A DNA stretch of 64,000 nt, from contig CM051461.1 of assembly GCA_028095005.1 (NCBI GenBank), forward strand, positions 46,302,812 through 46,366,811, in the 5' to 3' direction. Below, piece by piece: positions 11,101 through 22,672 of the stretch. A model generated the notes under the pieces. The model searched no databases and was not told the origin of the DNA. It worked only from the letters and a program-made list of their open reading frames with translations. A program made the position numbers and the translations under genes. Position 1 is the first letter of the stretch. Every line of letters starts with the position of its first letter. Source of the DNA: Rhynchospora pubera (Eukaryota > Streptophyta > Magnoliopsida > Poales > Cyperaceae).

Positions 11101-13558
11101 TTATTTTTGCTAGATATTTTTGGAGGCTTTCATCAGTTGCTTTCATGGCCATGTCCTACAGCAACATCCTCGAATTATCTTGATTGCGGTTCTGTCTCAC
11201 GTTGAGACAGAATACGCTTAAGGACAACGCCTAGCGCAAATCGGGTAACTCTATTCCTTTTATTTGTTTAACTATTATCTGATTTGTTAAATTCAATTTG
11301 CACAATTTTAAGCGTATTATTATTTGGATAATAATAAGTATAAAAATTTATTTTAAATCAGGCAACTTTTGAATTAAAATTAATTGTTGTTTGTCTGAAT
11401 TAAAATTGCAAGTGAAATTGAAATATTGTTTGAATTGTGACCACTGTTATAAAAATATATCAAATTTCATAACTACGGTATCATAAAATATTAAATGTTA
11501 GGTTTCGTATAAAGTTAGGTTTGTGAATATACTGCTTAGTTTAATTGTATTATTTAATTATATTATGATATAATTCAGCAGAATAAAATTTGGTTGCAGG
11601 AGTTACTTTAATTATATTAATGTCATATGGAACCTATAAGGAGATTAAACTATTGATCATAAAATTTCATTAATTACAACGCTGATAAGATTACGTGGAA
11701 TGTATATATTTATTAATATAACCACTAAAGTAATTTGTAGAATTGTCTTTCTTGAAAAAAAGATAATATATAAATTTATAATGAAATGCTTAAGATTCAA
11801 AATATGTTTCAAGTAACTGAAGGAGAGAAATTTATATCCGGCATAAATCGAGAATCAAATAAAAATAATTTCAAGCGAATATGATGCAAACAAATTATTC
11901 AGACTATTTAATGTAGTTTTAACAAATCCTGTAATTAAGAAATATTGATATTGATTGAAAAAGCTATCTGAATCATTATTAAATAAAAATTTTATTATCA
12001 ATAAATCATTTTTTTCTTATTGCCACGTTATAAGTGGAGGAAGTGTGACCACGGTAAAAATGAAAATGTCTCCAGCATCCTCATTCAGTAACTGGAAATC
12101 TGTCAATTGATTAATCTTTCATCCAACGTATAGAAAATATTTAATGGAAAAAACAGTCATAAAAGTTGTAGCATTTTTTTTTATTTGATTTAAGGATTAA
12201 ATGTATTTGGTAATCTTAGATGCGTGACAAATCATGCTTAATTGTTTTTGGCCCTCTTCAGTCGTCGCTTTAAATCCTCTCTAAATATGAAACTTAATTC
12301 GTTGCAAGCAATCAATAATAAAAAGTTAGTAAAATTTTATATAAATTTACCAATTTCTATTTTTTTTTTTCATTGTAATACTCTATTATTGTCAAATAAC
12401 TTCACACAAAAATTTGGTCATCAATAGAAAACATTTTATTATTATGTCAAATATCGAGCGAAGCTCGATTAGCCCCTCTAGTTTTAATAAGAAGACGTAA
12501 AATTTTGAAGTGGTTTTATGTTTTTAATTTATATAATGGTAATTATCATTTCACAAACTACTATTATTTATTCATGATGTAATAACTATTAGACATAAAG
12601 TTAGACGACTTTGATTTTTTTTTTTTTTTTTACATTTCTCCAGAAATTGCATAGACAAGAGTAGTATGGTAAATCTTTTTCTTTTCTTTTTTTTGGAGAA
12701 ATTTTTTTAAAAAAGACTTGTATGAAGTAACTTAGGTACACTAAAGATCTTAAAAATAATACATTCTCCTTTACTATGTTTTTTCTACATTAATTTTTCA
12801 CGTGACTTGTAATGTTTTTCTCAAAGTCTTAGAATAGCATAAAACTTTAGTAAAAAAAATATATAAATTTCGATTTGGTATTAGATTTCAATATGCAAAT
12901 CACATTGAAAGGTTTCGATTAATCGTTTGTGGCTTGATCAAAGAAAAGATGCATTGGACGAAACCCGTCTGTACAATATATCAGACTTTAGCCTTCCTAT
13001 GTTTTAGCAAGCCTAAAGTCCAATAAATTGCATTGAAGGGGTTTGTCCAATGCGCTCGTTCTTGAATTTTGAATCTCATACAATCGATCCAAATCGTTCT
13101 ATTTGATCTCCACATTGAAATCTAGCATGAAATCAAACTTTATTTATTTATTTTTAAATTTTAGTATTTTTTTCCGATCTTTAGAAAATCATTAATCTCA
13201 AAAACACATACACCATTTAAAATAATGATTTTTTCTTAAAAAAGCAAAAAAAGTTTATGTAGAAAAACATAAAAATTATTAAGATTAACATAAAAATTAA
13301 AATTTTATGTAGAAAAACATTAATTTTAGTACATAAAAAATTTTATGTTAATATATAACTTATTAAATTGAATAAGATTAACGATTTGAAAATTAAATTT
13401 TATATTTCGAAGTATAAATAAAAAATTAAAGTTGTGGCATGCCTACAAGTGAGATATCCGAACTGTCCTCTTTATTTATTTTGCCAATATACGCATACTT
13501 ATTTGTCATTTCTAAAAAGTTAACCCCCCCCCCCCAAAAAAAAAAAAGTTCGACGAGA
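8130..13558. repeat. tandem segmental duplication, copy A
   Basis: Sequence from about 8130 onward recurs nearly unchanged from about 13559. The matching blocks are 8130-8849 with 13559-14269, 8851-9558 with 27581-28289, 12482-13256 with 28290-29069, and 13334-13559 with 31614-31839, all in the same order and orientation. Taken together they describe one tandem duplication whose junction is at about 13558. Copy A has gained a Helitron (9559-12481) and lost about 1.3 kb between 13256 and 13334 relative to copy B. No gene is recognised in the unit. A pair of CACGTG boxes 10 bp apart lies at 9158 and 9168. Confidence 0.85.
9559..12481 (+). mobile_element. non-autonomous Helitron, 2,923 bp
   Basis: It starts TCAGTATTATAAATAAAAAG after an A and ends with a hairpin (CGAGCGAAGCTCG at 12455-12467), an 8-10 bp spacer and CTAG before a T. 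The same site without the insert exists in the tandem copy at 28281-28300 (AATA joined directly to TTTTAATAAG). Boundaries are therefore exact, and no target duplication was made, as expected for rolling-circle insertion between A and T. There is no Rep or helicase coding. A GC-richer stretch at 9703-9918 has an open frame ending in a hydrophobic segment and may be captured host sequence. It is the same family as the element at 29918-31099. Confidence 0.92.
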
Positions 13559-14395
13559 TATCTATATCAAAGTTTGTGTTAACTGTTAAGCTATTTCGTA
13601 TTGTGAATTCTTTGAGGCATGTAATAGAATTAAGAGAGATGACATTTAGTTTTTTTTTCTATTATTTTTTTCTTCTTTATCAATTAAAATTGTGAATTAG
13701 CATTTTTTTTTCTTTTGTTTTAAACTAAAAGGAAGATGAAAAGTTGTAACAAATGTTGAAATGTCCATCTACCCAATTTCAAAGAACAAAAAGGGGAAAA
13801 AATTAAGGCGTTTACGTTTTTTTTATACAATATAAAAGTCAATGAATCTATACTAAAGAAATTTTGCTAACTTGAATTTGACTACAATTGATTCAAATTG
13901 GGAAAAAAAATTGACGTATATCGAGGTTGAGAAATGTTGTCATGTGCTGCAAACTATAAAGTGCAAGATTGAAACAAGGCTAATGTGGAAATTTATAGTA
14001 TCTTCACTGTATTTTAGAACAAAAAATATAGACAACAAAAAATTTTAATAGTATAAAATCATTTAATTTTTAGAATCGATACAGAGAATAACTATGTCAA
14101 ATAAAAAAAAGAACCTATTATTTAAAATTTTGTAGTACAAGAAGATATACTATAATCAAATAAATTTGAAATCCAAACATTAATATATAAATATAAAATT
14201 GCAATAGCTCATTTAATCTGTATAAACTTAATGTTAATAATATAGAGTCATAACAATGAAAATATTTTTGGGGCTGTTTGGATTTTCCAAAGAATTTGGA
14301 AAATTTTATCTTCCTACCATAAATTTATTATAAACAATCCAAACTCTTCATAAAGTTACACACTTCCCAATAAATTTATTCCTAGGAATTGCAAC

Positions 14396-14986
14396 TGATA
14401 ACCTACAATCTAGCTCATAGATCTCAACAAAGAGTTTAGATAAAGAAGAATGGGAAATAGGAAATTTATCTCTCTTTTAATTAATTTAGTACATGGTATT
14501 TCTTAGTTTATGAAATGTCTAACCCCCCTTCCCTATAGAGGGGGGTTCCTATTTATAGTCGTCTGGTGGTCCCCCATCGCACCGGATCTTTTGTGGCCTC
14601 CTCGTGTTCGCGTCTTCCTTATTCAACTGCGACATGAAGGTCGCTGTAACCTCCTTCAACCCCTGCACCTTCCGTTCTCGCCTATGACCAACGTCCCTTC
14701 AGGCGAGGCTGAGTGCGAGGTTGAGTCGAGGCTCTTCGAACGACTATCGCCCGAAAGTCACATAACATCTCGTGACCGTTACGAAAGGGGACATCTGTGC
14801 TCAGAAACCGTTTTCTCCTGAGGGCCCACTAGTAAAGGCGCCTTTTAACGGTTCCTGACCCCACTTCTGAGCGCAACGACCTCGGGCCCACTCTCATCAT
14901 AACGGCTCGTGGGCTCCTCTCTCTAAAAAGACTTTACACAAGGCTTTTCGTAATTATTATGCCCGTATCCGAATCTGACCATATCA
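14396..14986 (-). repeat. left LTR (3' LTR in coding sense), 591 bp
   Basis: Starts TGATAACC and ends CATATCA on the plus strand. It is identical in length to the right LTR with six substitutions and no indels. Next to it on the internal side, minus strand, lies GAAGCTTGAGGGCTAA, a purine-rich stretch in the place of the polypurine tract. It contains a TATA box (14551-14557, minus). A 103-codon frame inside it is not a gene. Confidence 0.95.
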
Positions 14987-15455
14987 TTAGCCCTCAAGCT
15001 TCTGGTAAATGTTCGCATTTTATCAGAAGTTTTTTATGGCAACTCCTAGGTGACTTCATTGGGCATCGGACGATGTTTGAGCAATGTTGGCTCGTCGTCT
15101 TATTCTCTGCGAAGTCCTCGTAATCTGCAAGCCCTCAGGGGGTGTTTGTTGATATCGGAATCCATCCGGCGCAGTCGCACAATGAGGATGTGACGAGTAT
15201 CTGAGTCCTCCGAACACAGTCGCACAGTGAGGGTTGGTATCGTCGAGCCCTCATATAATGCTAGAAGAATTATTTGGTGAATTTAATAATATAAAGAAAG
15301 AGGGAGGGGGCCACAAGATCTTCTATAGGGATCCTACAAGATCTTCCCATCATTGCATCTTTGGGGGATCGAGTCGCGACGATTTGTCTTCTCATTGGGA
15401 TTTGAAAAAAGGGATACGCCCTCTTCCAGGCGGGAAAAACGAAGAGACGCGTCTT

Positions 15456-15462
15456 TTATATA
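15456..15462 (+). promoter_or_regulatory. TATA-like box of the antisense gene
   Basis: CTTTTATATAGATTC on the plus strand, about 290 bp upstream of the ATG of the antisense gene. A pyrimidine-rich stretch follows, as in plant leaders. A leader intron from GT at 15625 to TTTTAG at 15738 is possible, leaving TTCCACC in front of the ATG, a good start context. Inferred from motifs only. Confidence 0.45.
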
Positions 15463-15745
15463 GATTCAAAACCATCATTCGTCTCTCTCTCCACTCTCAG
15501 TATACTCACTGTACCCCTGCAAGAGTTTTCTTCTTTCCCTTATTCTTTCCTTTACTCCGGTGAACTCTTCATCCTTGTTTTTCTTCTCTCCTTCTTCTTG
15601 CCTGTCGGCGGCTATCGAATATTGGTACTAACCTTTTCTTGTTCTTGCTTTTCTTTCTACCGCTTTTGTTTTTTGTCGTAACCTATTCGCCTTTTCTCAC
15701 TATCATTTTATTTAAATCTCCTTTGTTGTTTATTTTAGTTCCACC

Positions 15746-18700
15746 ATGCCTAAGAAGGTTTTCAGGAGTTCAGACTCTAAGAAAATTAGGAGTAAATTCC
15801 CCCTGTCTAGAGGTTTCGAATCACATCCCTGGATCGATTCGAAAATAATCAAGTTCAAAAGGAGTTTGGTTTTTGATGATCCAGAGGAAAGCGAGTTGTA
15901 TGTGGAAGGAGCGAGTAAACTGGACCGCCCTTTTGAAACTTCAAAGGGGTGGGTGTTCTTCGCTAAATCTGCATGGTGGGGAGTACGCCTACCCTTGTCG
16001 CCCTTTCAATGCGCACTTCTCAATATGGTGAAAGTTCCTCCAGGCCAACTTCTTCCTGTCGCCTGGTGTTGCATCACTTCCTTTGAGCGTTTGCTTACGG
16101 TGAACTTTGCAAACATAGGTTTTAAGGCTAAGGTTACTCCCACTGTGGGGCTATTTGGATATTACTTCAAATTCTGCCGCCATAGCGAGTTCTGTACCAT
16201 CAGAACTGTGCGTCGTTTGTTCGCCAATAAGCCCAGAAAAATAGGTAATTGGGAGGAGAACTTCGCCTTCTGTCGAGGGACCTTGATGGACGGGATGGGC
16301 GTCTGTTTGGATTGGAACATGACCTACACTGGGTTCACCAAGGTAGAATTCCCAGAGCCTACCGAGGATGAATATGCCATAATAACTCATCTGGGTAGAA
16401 CCTCTCAGGGGGGCTACCAATTGTGTTGGGATGGGGGTAGCCCTGTAGCAGATGATCGCACCTTCGCTGAATGCATCGAGCCTGATTTTGTCGCAGACGA
16501 GGAGCTACCCCTACAGCAGCTTAACTATTCCCCTCCTCCTGAAGAGGAAGGGGAAGGATCACCACCGCCGACCGAGTCTCCAACTACCAAGGCTCTTCCT
16601 GTTACAAAAGCTTCTCCTGTCAAAAAGGCGTCTACTTCCGTCCCCAAGGCCTCTGCTATGTTTAAAATTGCCAAGGGGGGCGGCTCTAAGGGTTCTAAGC
16701 CTGCTTCTTCTCGCACTTCTCAGCATCCCAAAACCGCGCAGACATCTGAGAAAGCCCCAGCGGAAAGGGTGTTGGCCGAGGGAGGATCGGCGGCAAAGGA
16801 AACAAAAAAGAGAAAATGTGCCGAAGGTTCCTCGAAACATTCATCGCCGACACCCCCAGACTTCCCTGGATCGTCTGTTGGTGGTGAATTAGCGATACCT
16901 GCCGCGCCAAAGCAGACATTCGAAAAAGCATCTGGGAAGACACCTGTTGGTGAAAAATCTGCGCCGGCTCACCCTTCCTCTTATTCCCAGCGTCGCCTAA
17001 CTACTCCAGATGACTCCTGGCGCACAGCTCGTGTCAGGAAGATTCATGAAGACGAAAAAGTTTCTCTGCGCCTCCCTGGAATAAACGTGGACCCTTCTAA
17101 GATTCAGGTTTCACTCTTTGTTTATCTTGCTCATCCTCGCCGCTCCCTTTTTTTTTTTATAAAAAAGTAACTAAGATGTTTAATTGCGTAGGTGCCTCGT
17201 CTTGCTGCCTCCCTGCATCGCGTGTCTTTGGACTTATGTCCACAAATTAGTAATTCGCTTACTGGCTTATCAATGGAGGACAAGTTCATGCGTATGCATT
17301 CTTTACTGATGGAGTTGGGATGTCTCCAGGCGAGCGTCCATGGTCACTCTCGCAATTTCGGAAGTGCTTGGATGAAGTCATTGTCTACTTTGGCGGAAAG
17401 GAATGCCAAAATCGACAAAGAGCTCCGCGTGCTTCGGGGAGAGCAAGAATCAGACTGGGGCTTCAAGGTGGATCTGTCGCAGTTCTCGTTTGCGAACCGC
17501 GCTTCTGACGAAGACAAGGCTGAAATGACTGCGTTGTTTGAAAAATTTGCTGCCGCCCAGGATACCCTGTTGGTTCGTGCGCAGACTGCTGAAGCGGACA
17601 AAGATCTGATGTCTGAGACGCTGGGCCGTGCCTCCCGCGTCAATATTGACCTTCAGAATCAGCTATCTGCTGCGCAAATATCGCTGGATCAACGCGACCA
17701 ACAACTGGAGAAAGCCAAGGAGCTTATTCTCCAACGAGATGGGGCCATATCAGATTGGAAGAAAACATGCGAGAAGGTGGCGCGCCAAGAGAAAGAGCGA
17801 ATAACTGAATTGGCAAAGTTGAAGCTGGCCAATGAGGCTTCGGAACTGAAAACCAAGGAATTGCTGGACGAGCTTCAGAAAAAGAACCAAGAATTGGCAG
17901 GCCTTGGTGAAGAGGTGTCTCGGGTGAAGGCCGAAAAGGATCAGCTTGCATCTGACAAGGATAGGTTGGCGTCTGAGAAGGCCCAACTTCATTCAGAAGT
18001 TGTCCAGACCTCCTCGCTGTTGCAGGAATCCTCCGTTCGTCTTGCTGAGCTGCAAGCCGAGATAGAGAGATTGAAGTCTCTCCCTGCCACTTCCAAAGGC
18101 AAAGAAGTTTGTACTGATAAGGGAGAAGTCCGCTCGTCCCATGACTTTCTTCAGGCATTCCTTCAATCCACAGGTGCCCAAGCTGCAGCTACCCGCCTCG
18201 TTTGCGGGGGTCTTCACTACATGTTGAAGTTGAAATGTGATCAGCTGCGTCAGTATTACCCATTCACCCGGGAGGAGTTTGGGATTATGGACCCTGCGCC
18301 AGAGCCTGACGTCGCCCTATCGCAATGTCGTTGGGATGAAGAAAGTGGTGATCTTATTTGTCAAGATGAGGAGGGTGACCGAGTGGTTGAGTTAGGTATG
18401 GAAGTAACGAAGTCTCTCTTAACTCCTCGCTACCCCTGGTCGAGCTCTGGCGCTGTTTGGCCTGCAGACATAACTCGTCCTTCTAGGGAGGAGGTTGAAG
18501 CCGAAGATGAAGACGAGGAAGGCTCTGACGAGGAGAGGTCTGCGGGGGTAAACACTTTTGGGGAGGCTGGGCCTGTTGCCGAGTTAGCTGAAGATCTTGC
18601 TCGCCTTTCCCCGCATCCTGCCGAGGGGGCAGGGTCGCTGAACATTTCTGAGCAATTTGACCAGATGATGAACGAACAAAGGGAGTATAACTTACTCCAT

Positions 18701-18772
18701 CCAGATCTCCAGCTAAGTGATTTTAGTCTCCCTGGTGGTTCTTTAGGCGGTGATGTAGATGGAGAGCCATGA
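15746..18772 (+). CDS. antisense gene of the Tat element, spliced, 980 residues
   Basis: This gene lies on the strand opposite to gag-pol, between integrase and the LTR. Exon 1 is 15746-17107 (454 codons) and exon 2 is 17192-18772 (526 codons plus stop). The 84-bp intron between them has CAG|GT and GTAG borders and keeps phase 0. Without splicing, exon 1 runs only 21 codons into the intron. The N-terminal half (about residues 64-190) resembles the plant 'putative gypsy-type transposon' or Transposase_28 domain, with GWVFF, RLPLSPFQ and PPGQLLPVAW. A low-complexity Ser/Pro/Lys linker follows. Exon 2 holds a long coiled coil (about 510-745) and an acidic tail. Family members are known as antisense ORFs of Tat elements; their function is unknown. 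The name Transposase_28 does not imply transposase chemistry, and no catalytic residues are visible. It is open throughout, unlike the sense pol. Confidence 0.85.
17108..17191 (+). other. 84-bp intron inside the antisense gene
   Basis: The donor is GATTCAG|GTTTCAC and the acceptor TAATTGCGTAG|GTGCCTCG, with a T-rich stretch (about 17148-17159) inside. Removing it joins two long frames exactly in phase. An in-frame stop (TAA, 17168-17170) lies within it, so splicing is needed for the full product. Confidence 0.75.
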
Positions 18773-20416
18773 GTTTCATCATTTGTTGTATGTTATTATG
18801 TAAACGTGAACTTTTTGGATTATGGTATTTTCTTTAAAAGACTTATCTCGTGCGACTCGATTATATAATTGTTGTGTTGCTGTTTGTTGAATTATGTAAT
18901 TGCTTTGTTGTTATCTGTTGTCTTTGCGACTTGTTATTGTATAAGTAAGTCAAGATTTTGACGATAAACATCATATAATGGAACGAAGGGAACGACGAAG
19001 TTAATGCGCGAGACAAGATTTGAACTTATTGTGAGACGTAAGCACGAGTGTATGTTTGAAAAAGTAAGGAAATCGGCGATGTTAGGGCGCTGAGTGTGAA
19101 CAGGCTTGAACTCATTTACAAGAAGTTAATGAATCACATGCAGGCAGTAATTTAATAAGGAGAAAACGATGTAATTTAAAAGGAAAGAATGATGTATGAA
19201 CAGGCTTGAACTCATTATATTCCATACAAGTACATCATAAAAGTACATCATATCATATCTTGGGTGATACATGCCTAACGAGACTAAGGGATGTTGACTT
19301 TCTTTCCTAGCTAAAGGGAGGGCGAGGAGTCATTGCACATAAGGGATGTTGTCTTTCTTTTGTCCTTATGACTCCCCTTCTATCGTGATGGAGGTCGACT
19401 GGAGAGCTACTCTCTTCTACCATCACGCTTGAAGACGACGCTGCGTTGGATTGGGCTCCTTTGGTTATGTAGAAAGTGTGCATCGCCGCGCCATTTATTG
19501 GCGTCGAAGTTGATACCTCCTTTGACGAGGTGTCTGCGGCGATCTTGCTCCTTCCTTTCCAAAGGAATTGACCCGTGGTATAAGCTTGCCCTCTCTCTCG
19601 CGCCGAGCATTCCCCATCTGTCGTTGACGGTTGGCGATCGGCTATGCGAGGGCGACCTCTAATTTAGATATGGTAAGGTCGCCTGCGTTGAGGGCCAAGC
19701 TTGCAATAGCGCTCTGTCACCGTCGTCGTCTTCGTTTATGTGGGCTTGAAACGGCTGAGTTGTGTTATTTTCATTTACTCTCAGCTCCGCCGCCCAAACC
19801 CACTCGACGGATGTTTTGCTTGCGCACACGGTCAAGCAAGGCTACCCGCCGATAGGGAAGGTTTAGTATACAACTGGAGGGATTTTACCTCAGCTGTTCT
19901 ACTATACCTTCCCGAACTTATCAGCTGCTTTACTATACCTCATGTTCTTTCCTCTCTCGCTCTCCTTTTTTTTTTTTTTTTTACTTTTGGCCATTTTTAC
20001 TCAAGCTCTTGTTTGTGTTTGCTTTGTTTTTTGTCTTAAAGAAGAAAGAAGGTGTTTGAGATCTTGGGAAGAGGAAGGAGGAATGGGGGCTCTTGGGATG
20101 AAAGTCTTTGTGGGGTAACCCCCCTATTTATAGGTGTCCCGGCACCGACAATGGTGGGTCCCCTCTTGTCGTGTTGAAATAAATGCGAGACCTAACGTAT
20201 TAAATGCTGGGTACGAATTATGGCCCGAGATAGTTGGGTTGTATCCTTAAATTTCGCCGTGTAAGTAGGGACACGAATATTTGCTTCTTTGATGAAAAGA
20301 CTTTGCTAAATTTGGAAAGGTTCGTACGCATGACCAATTACTCGATTTCGTAGGATTAATGCTGGCCAAAGTTACTGGTGACGGATAACGCTGTGTTTAA
20401 TATCTGTTTTGACGAC
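18773..20416. other. non-coding spacer of the Tat element
   Basis: This lies between the antisense gene and the minisatellite. Short frames at 19407-20039 have no recognisable domain. It would be 3' UTR for both converging genes. GAACAGGCTTGAACTCATT occurs twice (about 19097 and 19198). A core-promoter-like motif on the minus strand lies at 20125. Confidence 0.6.
20125..20132 (-). promoter_or_regulatory. second core-promoter-like motif on the minus strand
   Basis: CCTATAAATAGGGGGGTTA on the minus strand closely resembles the TATA region of this element's own LTR (CTATAAATAGGAACCCCCC), although the surrounding sequence differs. It could be an internal promoter or a remnant of another LTR. Evidence is the motif only. 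Confidence 0.3.
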
Positions 20417-20779
20417 GCGGCTAAGGTCTGTTGTGATGGCAGACTGCGCATGGCTATGCGGCTAAGGTCTGTTGTGATGGCAGACTGCGCATGGCTATGC
20501 GGCTAAGGTATGTTGTGATGGCAGACTGCGCATGGCTATGCGGCTAAGGTCTGTTGTGATGGCAGAGCCATGCGGCTAAGGTCTGTTGTGATGGCAGACT
20601 GCGCATGGCTATGCGGCTAAGGTCTGTTGTGATGGCAGAGCCATGCGGCTAAGGTCTGTTGTGATGGCAGACTGCGCATGGCTATGCGGCTAAGGTCTGT
20701 TGTGATGGCAGACTGCGCATGGCTATGCGGCTAAGGTCTGTTGTGATGGCAGACTGCGCAAGGTTATGCGGCTAATGTC
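20417..20779. repeat. minisatellite, nine 41/32-bp units
   Basis: Units begin GCGGCTAAGGTCTGTTGTGA. Seven are 41 bp (20417, 20458, 20499, 20572, 20645, 20686, 20727) and two are 32 bp (20540, 20613). A broken tenth unit follows at 20768. Copies are almost identical; the third has GGTATG and the last has AAGGTT. Each 41-bp unit contains GCATGGCTATGC, a 4-bp stem hairpin. In the short units a 14-base stretch is replaced by GCCAT. Arrays in this untranslated region are typical of Tat elements. Confidence 0.95.
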
Positions 20780-21079
20780 TTTCCATAGTGTAAGTAATTC
20801 GTGAAAAATTTGTAACAATGAATTTCCAAAGTAAAGGGAATTTTGCAATCTGGAGGGGAAAATATTTTACTGAATCTAGCAAAGTACACTTTGATATGCA
20901 GGTTGGGTACAAAGTTCTCTTCATTTACTTAAAAAGAAGCTAGACAGCATGCGAAAAGAAAAAAGTACAAGTTTTAACTAATTTAATCCTAAGGTTGCTT
21001 CACTTCGTCCCTGGAGGCTTATGCTACGGTATCGCTCCATCGAAGTTAATTGCTCAAGCGGGGGGGGGGGGGTTGCTGA
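20780..21079. other. non-coding spacer downstream of pol
   Basis: AT-rich sequence between the minisatellite and the original end of integrase, with a 13-G run at about 21060-21072. No gene is seen. Confidence 0.6.
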
Positions 21080-22672
21080 TCACTTGTAAAATTTACGCAG
21101 ATGAACAGCATTCCAGGCATTGGGAAGGTCACGTCCTGCTAAATCTTGCAACCTGTATGCGCGTCCTTCTATGGACCGGGTCACAATGAAAGGGCCATCT
21201 CAAGCGGGATCGAGCTTTCCGATGTGTTTCCCAGTTGCTTCCACGCTCCTCAATACCCAATCACCAGGTTGGAAGTGTTTTGGGGCGACCTTTTTGTCGA
21301 AGTTTTTGCGCATCTTCCGTTGATATTCGGCCATCCTTGCGCGTGCTTCCTCTCGTAGCTCATAAATCGCTTCCAGTTCCACTAACTTTTTCTCATTGTT
21401 TTTGGTCCATTCATAAGCGATGGTGCGCAATGTGGGCTGCACGATTTCCATAGGGGTGACCGCCTCCATTCCATATACCATGGCGAAGGGGGATCGCCCA
21501 GTTGCAGTTCTTGGGGTAGTGTTGTAGGACCATAGGATCTCATCAAGGAAGTCGGGCCATGCTCCCTTGCTGCCCTCAACCTTCTTCTTAAGTCCTTCTA
21601 ATATGGTGCGATTGGAAACTTCAGCTAATCCATTGGTTTGAGGGTGACTGACTGAAGAGAAGAGAGAGAGTATTCCGAACCCTTCGCACATGTCTTGAAA
21701 TGGTGCGCCTGTGAACTGTCGACCATTGTCAGATATGATGGTATGAGGTATGCCATAACGATAGACGATGTTGTGCTTGACAAAGTCAGCTATCCGTGGG
21801 GAGGTTATCAGGGCAAGTGGTTTTGTTTCGATCCACTTGGTGAAGTACTCAACCGCCACGACCAAGAAGCGCAGGTTTGCTCTTGCTGTCGGGAAGGGGC
21901 CTAATATGTCTATTCCCCATACATCGAAAGGCCAAGGACTTGCAATGGTGTTCAAAGAGGCAGGAGGCCTTCGTGAGACGCGAGAATGGTATTGGCATCG
22001 CTCACACCGTCGCACGATGTCGATCATATCTTTCCTCATGGTTGGCCAGAAATAGCCTTCCCTTTCGATGCGCTTGTCAACAGTGTAAGGGCTTTGATGG
22101 CTACCACAGATGCCACTATGTACTTCATCAATCAGTTTCCTGCCTTGCGATTCACTGATGCAAGTGAGCCAAGGCTTACGATGTCCCTTCTTCAATAATT
22201 TCCCCTCCAAAATGGTAAACTCGGGTGCCCATCTCTTAATTCTTCGCGCAGCGAGTTTGTCCGTTGGTAACTGTCCTGTGGTTAGATAGTCCCAGATGGG
22301 AGTATACCATTCGAGCTGGGCACCGATCGGCAAAACTTTGGGTTCCGTTGTTGCAATGCAAGCTTCAGGGATCTCCATGATGGTAATAGGTGTCTCACTG
22401 CTCATGTCCGATCCCTTTGCTAGCTTGGACAAAGCGTCCGCTATTTCGTTCATTCCCCTCGGGACATGTTCGATGATGGCTTCTTCAAAAGTTGCTAAGA
22501 CCTCTTTGGCCTTTTCTAAGTATTTCGCCAAGGTCGGGTCGTGTACGTCGTATTGCCCATTAATCTGGTGTACCACGAGCTGGGAATCCATGTATACCCT
22601 GACTTTTGTCGCACCAACTGCTTCTACCAGTCGCAGTCCTGCAACCAACGCTTCATACTCAACCATATTCAA
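21080..22672 (-). pseudogene. second RNase H and integrase of the Tat element, broken
   Basis: The frame from 22672 continues the second (archaeal-type) RNase H, with VYMDSQ and the final Asp in NEIADALSKL. After a linker comes integrase. Its zinc finger is H185, H192, C223 and C226, and its catalytic triad is D255, D315 and E351, counted in this frame. Two lesions are visible. The join to the upstream frame at 22659-22672 is out of frame inside the RNase H. A TGA at 21200-21202 stands where relatives usually have Trp, directly before the GPF module of the C-terminal domain. The same frame stays open beyond it to TGA at 21080-21082. The catalytic core is otherwise conserved, which fits recent damage. 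Confidence 0.85.

Noticed and set aside
14510..14821. 103-codon open frame, repeated identically at 27055-27366
   Set aside because: It lies wholly inside the two LTRs and owes its conservation to their recent common origin; no domain is visible.
20417..20779. CRISPR-like array
   Set aside because: The units are contiguous tandem repeats without unique spacers, in a plant retrotransposon.
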